A DNA stretch of 64,000 bases, taken from contig CAVSMC010000001.1 in the NCBI GenBank assembly GCA_963728935.1, forward strand, positions 1,798,001 through 1,862,000, in the 5' to 3' direction. This DNA is from CAVSMC01 sp963728935 (lineage in GTDB: Bacteria > Pseudomonadota > Gammaproteobacteria > Burkholderiales > Casimicrobiaceae). The stretch's first letter is position 1. The number at the start of each line of letters is the position of its first letter. The notes beneath the pieces were generated by a model. The model worked only from the letters and a program-made list of their open reading frames with translations. It did no database searches and had not been told where the DNA came from. This document shows positions 13,339 to 21,974 of the stretch, piece after piece. A program made the position numbers and the translations under genes.

Positions 13339-16053
13339 ATGCCAGAAGGCTCAAAGCGGGTCGCGACGTATTGCTATCAGTGTGTCGCCGGGCCCGATCT
13401 GCTGACCGTCAAGGTCGTCGACGGCGTCGCGACCGAAGTCGAGCCCAATTTCTGCGCCGCCGACGTACACCCGGGCGGCGGCAAGGTCTGCGTTAAGGCC
13501 TACGGTCTGGTGCAGAAGACGTACAACCCGCACCGGGTCCTGACGCCGATGAAGCGCACGAATGCGCGCAAGGGCCGCGACGAGGATCCGCGTTTCGTGC
13601 CCATCTCGTGGGACGAGGCGCTCACGATCATCGCCGAGCGATTGAATGCCGTTCGCCGACAAGGCTTGAACAACGAGTCGGGTTATCCGCGCGTCGCGGT
13701 GAGCCTTGGCGGTGGCGGGACGCCGCAATCGTACATGGGCACGTTTCCGGCGTTTCTCGCCGCCTGGGGCCCGGTCGACATGGGGATCGGCTCGGGGCAG
13801 GGCGTGAAGTGCTATCACTCCGAACATCTGTACGGCGAGTTCTGGCATCGCGCATTCACGGTGTCGCCCGACACGCCGCTCACCAACTACCTGATCTCGT
13901 GCGGTGCGAATGTCGAGGCGTCGGGAGGTGTGGTCGGCGTCTGGCGGCACGCGTCGGCACGCGTTCGCGGCATGAAGCGCGTGCAGGTCGAGCCGCATCT
14001 TTCGGTGACCGGCGCGTGCTCGGCGCAGTGGGTGCCGATCAAGCCCAAGACCGACGCGGCGTTCCTGTTTGCGCTGATCCACGTGATGCTGCACGAGATC
14101 GCGCGCGAACGGCTCGATGGCGCATTCCTCGTGCACTGCACGGCATCGCCGTACCTCGTCGGACCGAACGGCTACTACCTGCGAGACGCGGCTACGCGCA
14201 AGCCGCTCGTCTGGGACGCCGCCGTCCACGCTGCCGTGCCTCACGACGCCGCGGACGGGCATGAAGCGCTCGAAGGACGCTACACGGTCGACGCGATCGA
14301 AATCGGCGCCGACGACGAGGTGCTCGCGCAAGGACGGCTCGAGGGCGAGACCGCGTTCTCGAAGTTCGTCGCGCACATGGCGCCTTATTCGCCCGAATGG
14401 GCCGCGCCGATCTGCGACGTGCCGGCAGCGACGATGCGAACGATCGCGCGCGAGTTCGTCGATCACGCCAAGGTCGGCGAGACGATCGTCATCGATGGGA
14501 TCACGCTTCCGTACCGCCCGGTCGCGGTAAGTCTCGGCAAGACGGTCACCAACGGTTGGGGCGGCTACGAGTGCGTGTGGGCTCGCACGATGCTCGCGTC
14601 GCTCGTTGGCGCGCTCGAAGTGCCCGGCGGAACGCTCGGCACGACGGTGCGGCTCAACCGCCAGGTGACCGCGCGGCAGGACAGCGTGCAGGCCGGACCC
14701 GATGGCTTCATGGCGTATCCGCTGAACCCGACCGACAAGGCGCACTGGTCGCCGCATCCGAACATCCGCAACGCGTACCGGACGATGATCCCGCTCGCGG
14801 GCAACGGCCCATGGAGCCAGGCGCTCGGGCCGAGCCACTTCTCGTGGATGTTCCTCGACGAGACACCGAAAGGACTGCCGCGCGTCACGCCGCCCGACGT
14901 CTGGATCGTCTACCGCACCAATCCTGCGATATCGCTGTGGGACACCGCTGCCATCGGCGACAAGATGGCGCGCTTCCCGTTCGTTGTTGCCTTTGCCTAC
15001 ACGCGCGACGAGACGAACCACTTCGCCGACGTGCTGCTTCCCGAGGCGACCGACCTCGAGAGCCTGCAGTTGATCCGCATCGGCGGCTCGAAATTCGTCG
15101 AGCAGTTCTGGAAGACGCAGGGCTTCGCGCTGCGCCAGCCGGTGATCGCGCCGCGAGGCGAGGCGCGCGATTTCACGGCGATCGCGACCGAGCTCGCGCA
15201 ACGCACGGGGCTGCTCGACAAGTACAACGCTGCGATCAATCGCGGCGCGGCGGGCGTGCCGCTCAAGAGCGACCGCTGGGACTTCTCGCTGTCGACGACC
15301 GAGGAACACTCACCCGAGGCGATCTGGGACGCGGTCGGCCGCGCGGCGAGCGCAGAAGTGAGCGACGGCAACGACGTGCACGATCTTGCGTGGTGGAAAG
15401 CGCACGGCGTCGCGACCAGGCCGTTCGCGCAAAGCGGCTGGTACCTGTTCCCTACGATGGTGAAGCAGGGACTGCGCTTCGAGCTTCCGTACCAGGAACG
15501 GCTCACGCGCGTCGGCGTCGAGCTCGGCCGCCGTCTGCACGAGAACGACATGCACTGGTGGGACAAGCAGCTCGCCGAATACCAGCCGCTGCCGTCAGGC
15601 AAGGACTTCGGTTTGCCGTGGGTCGCCGCGCTCGAGAAGGCGGGTGGCACGGCCGAGCGCTTTCCGTTCTGGCTCCTCACCGCGCGCAGCATGCAGTATT
15701 CGTGGGGCGCGAACGTCGGCATGCAACTGATCAAGGAAGTCGCCGACAACGTCGCCGGTCACCGCGGCGTCATCATCAACGCCGGCGCCGCCGCCAAGCT
15801 CGGCATCGCCGACGGCGACATCGTCACGATCGCCACGCCGCAGCGAAGCGTGCGCGGGCGTGCGGTGGTGAGGCAGGGGATTCGGCCCGACACGCTGTTG
15901 CTGATCGGCCAGTTCGATCATTGGGCGACGCCGTTCACGAAAGACTTCGGCGTGCCGAGCCTCAACAGCCTCGCCACGATGTCGCTCGATCTCACCGATG
16001 CGACGGGCTCGTCGGCGGACATCGTTCGCGTCCGCGTGGAGCGCGCGCAGTGA
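13339..16053 (+). CDS. padB: Phenylacetyl-CoA:acceptor oxidoreductase, molybdopterin subunit
   Basis: A 904-residue DMSO-reductase-family molybdoenzyme. The N-terminal cysteines C12, C15, C39 and C51 form a [4Fe-4S] motif. Molybdopterin-guanine-dinucleotide-binding stretches follow, with VLLPEATDLES (about residue 565) and a C-terminal molydopterin-binding domain from about 770 (FPFWLLTARSMQYSWGANVG). No Tat signal is seen at the N-terminus. Together with the Fe-S and membrane subunits coded next, it matches PadBCD of Thauera/Aromatoleum, which oxidises phenylacetyl-CoA to phenylglyoxylate and passes electrons to quinone. The phenylglyoxylate oxidoreductase genes of those species are not in the window. 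Another substrate for this complex cannot be excluded. Confidence 0.82.
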   Translation: MPEGSKRVATYCYQCVAGPDLLTVKVVDGVATEVEPNFCAADVHPGGGKVCVKAYGLVQKTYNPHRVLTPMKRTNARKGRDEDPRFVPISWDEALTIIAERLNAVRRQGLNNESGYPRVAVSLGGGGTPQSYMGTFPAFLAAWGPVDMGIGSGQGVKCYHSEHLYGEFWHRAFTVSPDTPLTNYLISCGANVEASGGVVGVWRHASARVRGMKRVQVEPHLSVTGACSAQWVPIKPKTDAAFLFALIHVMLHEIARERLDGAFLVHCTASPYLVGPNGYYLRDAATRKPLVWDAAVHAAVPHDAADGHEALEGRYTVDAIEIGADDEVLAQGRLEGETAFSKFVAHMAPYSPEWAAPICDVPAATMRTIAREFVDHAKVGETIVIDGITLPYRPVAVSLGKTVTNGWGGYECVWARTMLASLVGALEVPGGTLGTTVRLNRQVTARQDSVQAGPDGFMAYPLNPTDKAHWSPHPNIRNAYRTMIPLAGNGPWSQALGPSHFSWMFLDETPKGLPRVTPPDVWIVYRTNPAISLWDTAAIGDKMARFPFVVAFAYTRDETNHFADVLLPEATDLESLQLIRIGGSKFVEQFWKTQGFALRQPVIAPRGEARDFTAIATELAQRTGLLDKYNAAINRGAAGVPLKSDRWDFSLSTTEEHSPEAIWDAVGRAASAEVSDGNDVHDLAWWKAHGVATRPFAQSGWYLFPTMVKQGLRFELPYQERLTRVGVELGRRLHENDMHWWDKQLAEYQPLPSGKDFGLPWVAALEKAGGTAERFPFWLLTARSMQYSWGANVGMQLIKEVADNVAGHRGVIINAGAAAKLGIADGDIVTIATPQRSVRGRAVVRQGIRPDTLLLIGQFDHWATPFTKDFGVPSLNSLATMSLDLTDATGSSADIVRVRVERAQ

Positions 16054-16118
16054 GCGCGAAGGGCCGCCCCGAGCGCGAACTAGCCCCGGAGCGCGCAGCG
16101 CGGAGGGTATTGCAGTGA
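16050..16118 (+). CDS. 22-codon linker reading frame between padB and padC
   Basis: The padB stop forms GTGA with a GTG that opens a 22-codon frame (VSAKGRPERELAPERAARRV...), and that frame's stop forms GTGA with the GTG start of padC. The 11-mer GGAGCGCGCAG occurs at 16038-16048 and again at 16088-16098, which hints at a local duplication of the junction as seen at livG/livF. Its GGAGGG (16101-16106) also serves padC as ribosome site. Expression of the peptide is not shown. Confidence 0.35.
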   Translation: MSAKGRPERELAPERAARRVLQ

Positions 16119-16771
16119 CACGCTGGGCGATGGTCGCCGACCTGCGCCGCTGCATCGGCTGCCAGACGTGTACGGCGTCGTGCCGTCACGCCAACGCGAC
16201 GCCGCCCGGCGTGCAATGGCGTCGGGTGATCGACGTCGAAGTCGGCGAGTATCCCGACGTGCAGCGCGCGTTCCTGCCGGTCGGCTGCCAGCATTGCGAC
16301 GATCCGCCGTGCGAGACGGTCTGCCCGACGACGGCGACGAAAAAGCGCGCCGACGGCATCGTCGCGATCGACTACGACCTTTGCATCGGCTGCGCGTATT
16401 GCGCGGTCGCATGTCCGTATCAGGCACGCTACAAGACCGAGCGGGCGCGCTTCGCCTACGGCGACCCGATGGAAAACGAAGCGAAACGCCACGACGCGCG
16501 CACGCTCGCGGTCGCCACCAAGTGCACGTTCTGCGTCGATCGAATCGATTCGGGACTCGCTCAAGGGCTGAAGCCCGGTGTCGATCCCGATGCAACGCCG
16601 GCGTGCGTCAACGCCTGCATCACGCAAGCGATGGCGTTCGGCGACCTCGACGACCGGCAGAGCAACGTGTCGCGGCTGCTCGCCGAGAATCGCCATTTCA
16701 GGATGCACGAGGAATTGGGTACCGGCCCCGGCTTCTATTACCTTTGGGACCGCGACGGGACGGCGTCATGA
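16115..16771 (+). CDS. padC: Phenylacetyl-CoA:acceptor oxidoreductase, four-cluster Fe-S subunit
   Basis: A 218-residue DmsB/NrfC-like electron-transfer protein with four [4Fe-4S] cysteine sets: CIGCQTCTASC (about residue 13), CQHCDDPPCETVCP (about 57), CIGCAYCAVACP (about 90) and CTFCVDR with CVNAC (about 130-168). It carries electrons from PadB to the membrane subunit PadD. The start is GTG 16115 (VTRWAMVADLRRC), placed 8 nt after GGAGGG. Its stop overlaps the padD ATG (ATGA). The subunit order B-C-D matches known pad clusters. Confidence 0.85.
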   Translation: MTRWAMVADLRRCIGCQTCTASCRHANATPPGVQWRRVIDVEVGEYPDVQRAFLPVGCQHCDDPPCETVCPTTATKKRADGIVAIDYDLCIGCAYCAVACPYQARYKTERARFAYGDPMENEAKRHDARTLAVATKCTFCVDRIDSGLAQGLKPGVDPDATPACVNACITQAMAFGDLDDRQSNVSRLLAENRHFRMHEELGTGPGFYYLWDRDGTAS

Positions 16772-17640
16772 TCGACCCCAAGACCGGTTCGATTCCCTAC
16801 GGCCGGAACCCCTGGCATCAGACGAGCTGGGACGCTCGCGCAGCGGGGAACTTCGTGTTCGGCGGCGCGGGCAGCGGCCTGGTCGTATTTACCGTCGCAT
16901 CGGGTGCGACCGGCGCCTCGCAGTTCGCGCTGCTGCTCGCGGGCCTCGTGCTGGTCGGTCTGGGACTCTTTTGCGTGTCGCTCGAGACCGGCCGTCCGCT
17001 GCGCGCGCTCAATGTCTTCATCAATCCGCGCACGTCGTGGATGTCGCGCGAAGCGATCGTTGCCGCGCTGCTGATGCCAGCCGGCGCCGCGGCGCTGTTC
17101 GTCGATCCGGCGTTTGCGTGGCTTGCCGCGGCGTTCGCGCTCGCGTTCGTCTGGTGTCAGGCGAACATCGTCCGCGCCGCGCGCGGAATACCGGCGTGGC
17201 GCGAGCCGCTGGTCGTGCCGCTCTTCGTCGCGACGGCGCTCGCCGAGGGCGCCGGTGTGTTCTTCGCCGCCTCGCCGCTCACGCGATCGGGGACGTCGTG
17301 GCCCGTTGCATTGTTCGGCCTGCTCGTCGTGCTCCGGCTGTTCGTCTGGCTCGCGTATCGCAAGCGGCTCGCGGGCCGTGTCGATGCGCGAGCGGATGGC
17401 GCGCTCGATCGAGCAGGCGCATGGCTGCAATACGCGGGCACGCTCGCGCCGCTCGCGATGCTGGCGTTGATCGCCACCGGCGCGGCGGGACCGGAAGCGA
17501 TTGTTCCACTGGCAGCGACCGCGGGTGCCCTCGCGGCGCTCGCCGGCAGCTATTTCAAGTACGCGCTGATCACGCGCGCCGGGTTCAATCAGGGCTTCGC
17601 GATCGCGCACCTGCCGGTGCGCGGCGTTCGACGCGAATGA
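16768..17640 (+). CDS. padD: Phenylacetyl-CoA:acceptor oxidoreductase, NrfD-like membrane subunit
   Basis: A 290-residue integral membrane protein with about eight hydrophobic segments, of the NrfD/DmsC quinone-interacting class. The cytoplasmic start PYGRNPWHQTSWDARAAGNF leads into the first helix, and the end YFKYALITRAGFNQGFA is typical of the group. It anchors PadBC and passes electrons to the quinone pool. Start 16768 overlaps the padC stop. A 78-nt palindromic repeat follows the stop, then the CoA ligase gene. Confidence 0.85.
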   Translation: MIDPKTGSIPYGRNPWHQTSWDARAAGNFVFGGAGSGLVVFTVASGATGASQFALLLAGLVLVGLGLFCVSLETGRPLRALNVFINPRTSWMSREAIVAALLMPAGAAALFVDPAFAWLAAAFALAFVWCQANIVRAARGIPAWREPLVVPLFVATALAEGAGVFFAASPLTRSGTSWPVALFGLLVVLRLFVWLAYRKRLAGRVDARADGALDRAGAWLQYAGTLAPLAMLALIATGAAGPEAIVPLAATAGALAALAGSYFKYALITRAGFNQGFAIAHLPVRGVRRE

Positions 17641-17663
17641 TGCCGACGCCTCCGTCGTTGCGG

Positions 17664-17741
17664 GTCGTCGTCCCCGCGAACGCGGGGATGCAGCGTCTTT
17701 GCGGTGAAGCCACTGGATCCCCGCGTTCGCGGGAATGACGG
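17664..17741. repeat. GCGAACGCGGGG-type palindromic repeat, copy 1 (pad operon)
   Basis: Two palindromes, CCCCGCGAACGCGGGG and ATCCCCGCGTTCGCGGGAAT, lie back to back around a CAGCG...CACTGG centre. The same design occurs four times in the bcr operon (53850, 55317, 56757, 58841). It is a widespread kind of proteobacterial intergenic repeat. Here it separates padD from the ligase gene inside one transcript. Confidence 0.85.
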
Positions 17742-17757
17742 TCAGAGGAGGAGCTTC

Positions 17758-19107
17758 ATGGGCGCAACGACGATAGCGGAAGTCGACGTCGCAGCGCGCG
17801 CCGCTGCACCGCTGCTCTTCGATGGCGATGCCGAAACGATGCCGCGCGAGCGACTCGAGACGCTGCAGCTGCATCGGTTGCGCGCGACGGTGCGGCACGC
17901 TTACGAGCGCGTGCCGATGCATCGCGCCCGCCTGCTCGCAGCCGGTGTCGCCGCAGACGACCTGCGCACGCGCGACGACTTGCGCGCGCTGCCGTTCACC
18001 GTCAAGAACGACCTTCGCGACCACTATCCGTTCGGAATGTTCGCGTGCGGCGTCGAGAGTCTCGCGAGGTTGCATGCGTCGTCGGGGACGACCGGCAAGG
18101 CGACCGTCGTCGGTTACACGCCGCATGACATCGACGTCTGGGCCGGACTGATGGCGCGCTCGATGGCATGCGCCGGCGTACGGCCCGGCGACCTCGTGCA
18201 CAACGCGTATGGCTACGGGCTGTTCACCGGCGGGCTCGGCACGCACTACGGCGCCGAGCGCCTTGGCGCCGTCGTCGTTCCGATGTCCGGTGGCGCGACC
18301 GAGCGGCAGGTCGCGCTGATCGTCGACTTCGGCGCGCGCGTGCTGTGCTCGACGCCCTCGTATGCGCTCGCGATCGCCGAGGTCGCCGAACAGCAAGGCG
18401 CCGACTTGCGCAAGAGCAAGCTCGAGATCGGCCTCTTCGGTGCCGAGCCGTGGAGCGAAAGCATGCGAGCCGAGATCGAGGCGCGCCTCGGCCTGCGCGC
18501 TTTCGACGTCTACGGCTTGTCGGAGATCATGGGCCCCGGTGTCGCGTGCGAGTGCGAAGTGCGGTCCGGTCTGCATGGATGGGAGGATCATTTCCTGTTC
18601 GAAGTGATCGACCCGGACACCGGCGAGCCGGTCGCCGAAGGCGAGGCCGGCGAGCTCGTGATCACGACGCTCACCAAGCAGGCGCTGCCGATGTTGCGTT
18701 ACCGAACGCGCGACATCACGCGGATGACGAGCGCGCCGTGCGCGTGCGGCCGCACGCATGCGCGCATCATGCGCATCACCGGCCGCAACGACGACATGCT
18801 GATCATCCGTGGCGTCAACGTCTATCCGTCGCAAGTCGAGGCGGTGCTCGTGGGGCTCGCTCGGATCGCGCCGCACTACCAGCTCGTTGTCGAGCGGCGC
18901 GGCACGCTCGATCACGTGACGATCGACGTCGAGGCCGAGCCGAGCCTGCCGGCTGATGCGTACGCGAGCACCGCGCACGACGTCGCGCACCACATCAAGT
19001 CGCTCGTCGGAATCACGACGGACGTCAACGTCAAAGCGCCGGGAACGATTCCGCGCTCGGAAGGCAAGGCGGTGCGCGTGCGCGATCTTCGGGGGAAAGG
19101 GCAATAG
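17758..19107 (+). CDS. Phenylacetate-CoA ligase (PaaK/PadJ type)
   Basis: A 449-residue adenylate-forming ligase of the short PaaK family. The ATP loop is SSGTTGKATVVG (about residue 107), then YGLSEIMGPGVACEC near 257 and the hinge YRTRD near 316. The C-terminal GRNDDMLIIRGVNVYPSQVE (about 343) is diagnostic of PaaK-like ligases. Placed directly after padBCD it most likely makes phenylacetyl-CoA, the role of PadJ. Some PaaK relatives activate hydroxybenzoates, so hcr substrates are an alternative. ATG 17758 follows AGAGGAGGAGC; hcrC starts 2 nt after the stop. Confidence 0.83.
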   Translation: MGATTIAEVDVAARAAAPLLFDGDAETMPRERLETLQLHRLRATVRHAYERVPMHRARLLAAGVAADDLRTRDDLRALPFTVKNDLRDHYPFGMFACGVESLARLHASSGTTGKATVVGYTPHDIDVWAGLMARSMACAGVRPGDLVHNAYGYGLFTGGLGTHYGAERLGAVVVPMSGGATERQVALIVDFGARVLCSTPSYALAIAEVAEQQGADLRKSKLEIGLFGAEPWSESMRAEIEARLGLRAFDVYGLSEIMGPGVACECEVRSGLHGWEDHFLFEVIDPDTGEPVAEGEAGELVITTLTKQALPMLRYRTRDITRMTSAPCACGRTHARIMRITGRNDDMLIIRGVNVYPSQVEAVLVGLARIAPHYQLVVERRGTLDHVTIDVEAEPSLPADAYASTAHDVAHHIKSLVGITTDVNVKAPGTIPRSEGKAVRVRDLRGKGQ

Positions 19108-19109
19108 CC

Positions 19110-19574
19110 ATGTCGAAGCGGGTTCTCTGCGTCACCGTGAACGGCCGTCGGCGCGAAGACGCGGTCGCCGACCAGACGCTGCTCGTCGACTACTTGCGCG
19201 AGACCGCGGGCCTGACCGGAACCAAGCAGGGCTGCGATGGCGGCGAGTGCGGCGCTTGCACGGTGCTGATCGACGACGAGCCGCGGCTCGCATGCATCAC
19301 GCTCGCCGCGAGCTGCGAAGGCCGTCGCATCGAGACGATCGAAGGCATTACCGTCGATGGCCGCATGAGCCGCCTGCAGCAGGCGTTCCACGAAAAGCTC
19401 GGCACGCAATGCGGCTTTTGCACGCCGGGCATGATCATGGCGTCGGAAGCATTGCTGCGCAAGAACGCGAGCCCGAGCGAAGCGCAGATCCGTGAGGCGC
19501 TCGCCGGCAATCTCTGCCGATGCACGGGCTACGTGAAGATCATCGAATCGGTGCAAGCCGCCGCGGGAGATTGA
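19110..19574 (+). CDS. hcrC: 4-Hydroxybenzoyl-CoA reductase, [2Fe-2S] subunit
   Basis: A 154-residue xanthine-oxidase-family iron-sulfur subunit with two [2Fe-2S] sets: the plant-type CDGGECGACTVLIDDEPRLAC (first cysteine about residue 42) and the C-terminal CGFCTPGM (about 101) with CRCTG (about 137). It relays electrons from ferredoxin-derived clusters towards the molybdenum site. The gene is the first of hcrCAB and ends 3 nt before hcrA. HcrB, with its extra 4Fe-4S loop, fixes the identity of the set. Confidence 0.9.
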   Translation: MSKRVLCVTVNGRRREDAVADQTLLVDYLRETAGLTGTKQGCDGGECGACTVLIDDEPRLACITLAASCEGRRIETIEGITVDGRMSRLQQAFHEKLGTQCGFCTPGMIMASEALLRKNASPSEAQIREALAGNLCRCTGYVKIIESVQAAAGD

Positions 19575-19577
19575 ACG

Positions 19578-21974
19578 ATGTCGCAGCATGCACAAGCGGG
19601 GAGTGGCGCCGGCCAACCGGTAGACACGGCGCCCGAGCATCACGCGCGCTCCGTGGGCGAGCCGACGCCATTGATCGACGGCATCGAGAAGGTCACGGGT
19701 CGCGCGCGCTACACCGCTGACCTTCCGTTCGGCGAGACGCTCGTCGGACGCATCCTGCGCAGTCCGATCGCGCACGGCGTGATCCGAGGCGTTGATACGA
19801 CCAAGGCGCGCGCGCTTCCCGGTGTTCGCGCGGTCATCACCGGCGAGGACTTCGCCGCCCCGTATGGCGTGATCCCGATCGCGCAGAACGAGTGGGCGCT
19901 TGCCCGCGGCAAGGTCCGATACCGCGGCGAGCCGGTCGCGGCCGTTGCCGCAATCGACGAAGCGAGCGCGCAGGCGGCGCTCGCGGCGATCGTGCTCGAT
20001 ATCGAGCCGCTGCCCGCGTACTTCGGCGCCGCGGACGCGCGCGCCGCCGATGCGGTGACATTGCACGACAACAAGCCCGGCAACATCGAGCGCGAGGTCG
20101 ACCAGTTGTTCGGCGATGTCGACACGGAGTTCGCCGCCGCCGACATCGTACGCGAGCAGACGTTCCACTACGCCGAGGTCGCACACGGTCAGATCGAGCT
20201 CAACGCGGCGGTCGCCGCGTACGAGCCGGAGCGCGATCGCCTGACCACGCATTCGGTCACCCAGGTCCCGTATTACCTGCACCTCACGCTCGCGCAGTGT
20301 CTGGGCATGGACGCATCGCGCATTCGTGTGGTGAAGCCGTTCGTCGGCGGCGGATTCGGCCATCGCGTCGAGCCGCTCAACTTCGAGATGGTCACGGCGG
20401 CGCTCGCGCGCGCGGCCGGCGGCACCGTCAAGATGCAGCTCACGCGCGAGGACGGATTTCTCACGCATCGCGGACGTCCCGAGACCGACATCAGGCTGAA
20501 GCTCGGGATGAAGAAATCGGGCGAGATCACCGCGGTCGACTGCGAGATCACCCAGCGCGGCGGCGCGTACGGCGGCTACGGCCTCGTGACGATCCTCTAC
20601 GCCGGTGCGCTGCTGCACGCGATCTACAAGGTGGCGGCGGTCAAGTATCGCGGCTATCGCGTGTACACGAACACGCCGCCGTGCGGCGCGATGCGCGGCC
20701 ACGGTGCGGTCGACGCGAGGCACGCGTTCGAATCGATGCTCGACATCCTCGCAGCCGAGCTCGGCCTGGACCCGTTCGCCGTGCGCCGCGCCAATCTGAT
20801 CTCCGCGCCGTACCGGACGATGAACGAATTGCAGGTGAATTCCTACGGCATCCCGCAATGCCTGGATTGGGTCGAGCAGGCGTCGCGATGGAAAGAGCGC
20901 CACGGCAAGCTGCCGCGCGGGCGGGGCCTCGGCCTCGCGTGTTCGCACTACGTGTCGGGCTCGGCGAAGCCCGTGCACTGGAGCGGCGAGCCGCACGCGG
21001 TGATCAACCTCAAGCTCGACTTCGACGGCGGCATCACGATCCTCACCGGCGCCTCCGACATCGGACAGGGTTCGTCGACGTTGCTTGCGCAGGTCGTCGC
21101 CGAAGTGACGGCGCTGCCGATGGAACGCATTCGCGTCGTCGCGACGGACAGCGCGCTCACGCCGAAGGACAACGGCTCGTATTCGTCGCGCGTGTCGTTC
21201 ATGGTCGGCAACGCGGCGCTCAACGCGGCGCAGGAGATGAAGCGCGTGCTCGTCGCCGCGGCGGCGCGCAAGCTCGAAGTCAACGTCGAGGACATCGAGT
21301 GGAACGGCGAGCACTGCCGCGTCGCCGGCACCGACCGTGGCCTCGCGTTCAACGACGTCGTCGAAGAGGCGCTGGTCGACAGCGGCACGCTGACCGTCAA
21401 GGGCGTCTGGTCGACGCCTCCCGAGACGCGCGGCGGCAAGTTCCGCGGCGCGGCCGTCGGCTCGACGGCCGGCTTCTCGTACGCGGCACAGGTCGTCGAA
21501 GTTGCGGTCGACGAGGACACCGGTGCGGTCACGGTCGAGCGTGTGTGGGTCGCGCACGATTGCGGCTTCGCGATCAATCCGCTCGCTGTCGAGGGGCAAG
21601 TGCAAGGCGGTGTCTGGATGGGCATGGGTCAGGCGCTCTCCGAAGAGACGCAGTATCACGAAGGCCTGCCGTTGCGTGCGAACATGCTCGACTACCGCAT
21701 TCCGACGATCGTCGAATCGCCGCCGATCGACGTGAAGCTCATCGAGACGCACGATCCGCTCGGTCCGTTCGGGGCCAAGGAAGCGAGCGAAGGGGCGCTG
21801 CACGGCTTTCCACCGGCGCTTGCCAATGCGATCTGCGACGCAATCGGAATCCGCCTCACCGAGCTGCCGGCCTCACCCGATCGCGTGCTCGAGGCGATCC
21901 ACGCGCGCAAGCGCAAGGAGCGGCTCTCCGCCCGCACGAGCGCGACCAAGCAGCGCGAAAACGTCGAGGGATGA
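19578..21974 (+). CDS. hcrA: 4-Hydroxybenzoyl-CoA reductase, molybdenum subunit
   Basis: A 798-residue large subunit of the xanthine oxidase family. It binds molybdopterin cytosine dinucleotide and removes the para hydroxyl of 4-hydroxybenzoyl-CoA to give benzoyl-CoA. Motifs are GGGFGHRVEP (about residue 255), GAMRGHGAVDARHAFE (about 371), DIGQGSSTLLAQ (about 494) and the glutamate region FGAKEASEGAL near 731. It is slightly longer than the Thauera subunit (about 770), mainly at the N-terminus and C-terminus. ATG 19578 follows GGGAGATTGAACG. The stop overlaps the hcrB start. Confidence 0.9.
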   Translation: MSQHAQAGSGAGQPVDTAPEHHARSVGEPTPLIDGIEKVTGRARYTADLPFGETLVGRILRSPIAHGVIRGVDTTKARALPGVRAVITGEDFAAPYGVIPIAQNEWALARGKVRYRGEPVAAVAAIDEASAQAALAAIVLDIEPLPAYFGAADARAADAVTLHDNKPGNIEREVDQLFGDVDTEFAAADIVREQTFHYAEVAHGQIELNAAVAAYEPERDRLTTHSVTQVPYYLHLTLAQCLGMDASRIRVVKPFVGGGFGHRVEPLNFEMVTAALARAAGGTVKMQLTREDGFLTHRGRPETDIRLKLGMKKSGEITAVDCEITQRGGAYGGYGLVTILYAGALLHAIYKVAAVKYRGYRVYTNTPPCGAMRGHGAVDARHAFESMLDILAAELGLDPFAVRRANLISAPYRTMNELQVNSYGIPQCLDWVEQASRWKERHGKLPRGRGLGLACSHYVSGSAKPVHWSGEPHAVINLKLDFDGGITILTGASDIGQGSSTLLAQVVAEVTALPMERIRVVATDSALTPKDNGSYSSRVSFMVGNAALNAAQEMKRVLVAAAARKLEVNVEDIEWNGEHCRVAGTDRGLAFNDVVEEALVDSGTLTVKGVWSTPPETRGGKFRGAAVGSTAGFSYAAQVVEVAVDEDTGAVTVERVWVAHDCGFAINPLAVEGQVQGGVWMGMGQALSEETQYHEGLPLRANMLDYRIPTIVESPPIDVKLIETHDPLGPFGAKEASEGALHGFPPALANAICDAIGIRLTELPASPDRVLEAIHARKRKERLSARTSATKQRENVEG

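Noticed and set aside
18912..21803. A 963-codon minus-strand open frame opposite the ligase, hcrC and hcrA
   Set aside because: It spans three well-supported plus-strand genes and has the typical Arg-rich mirror composition of antisense frames.
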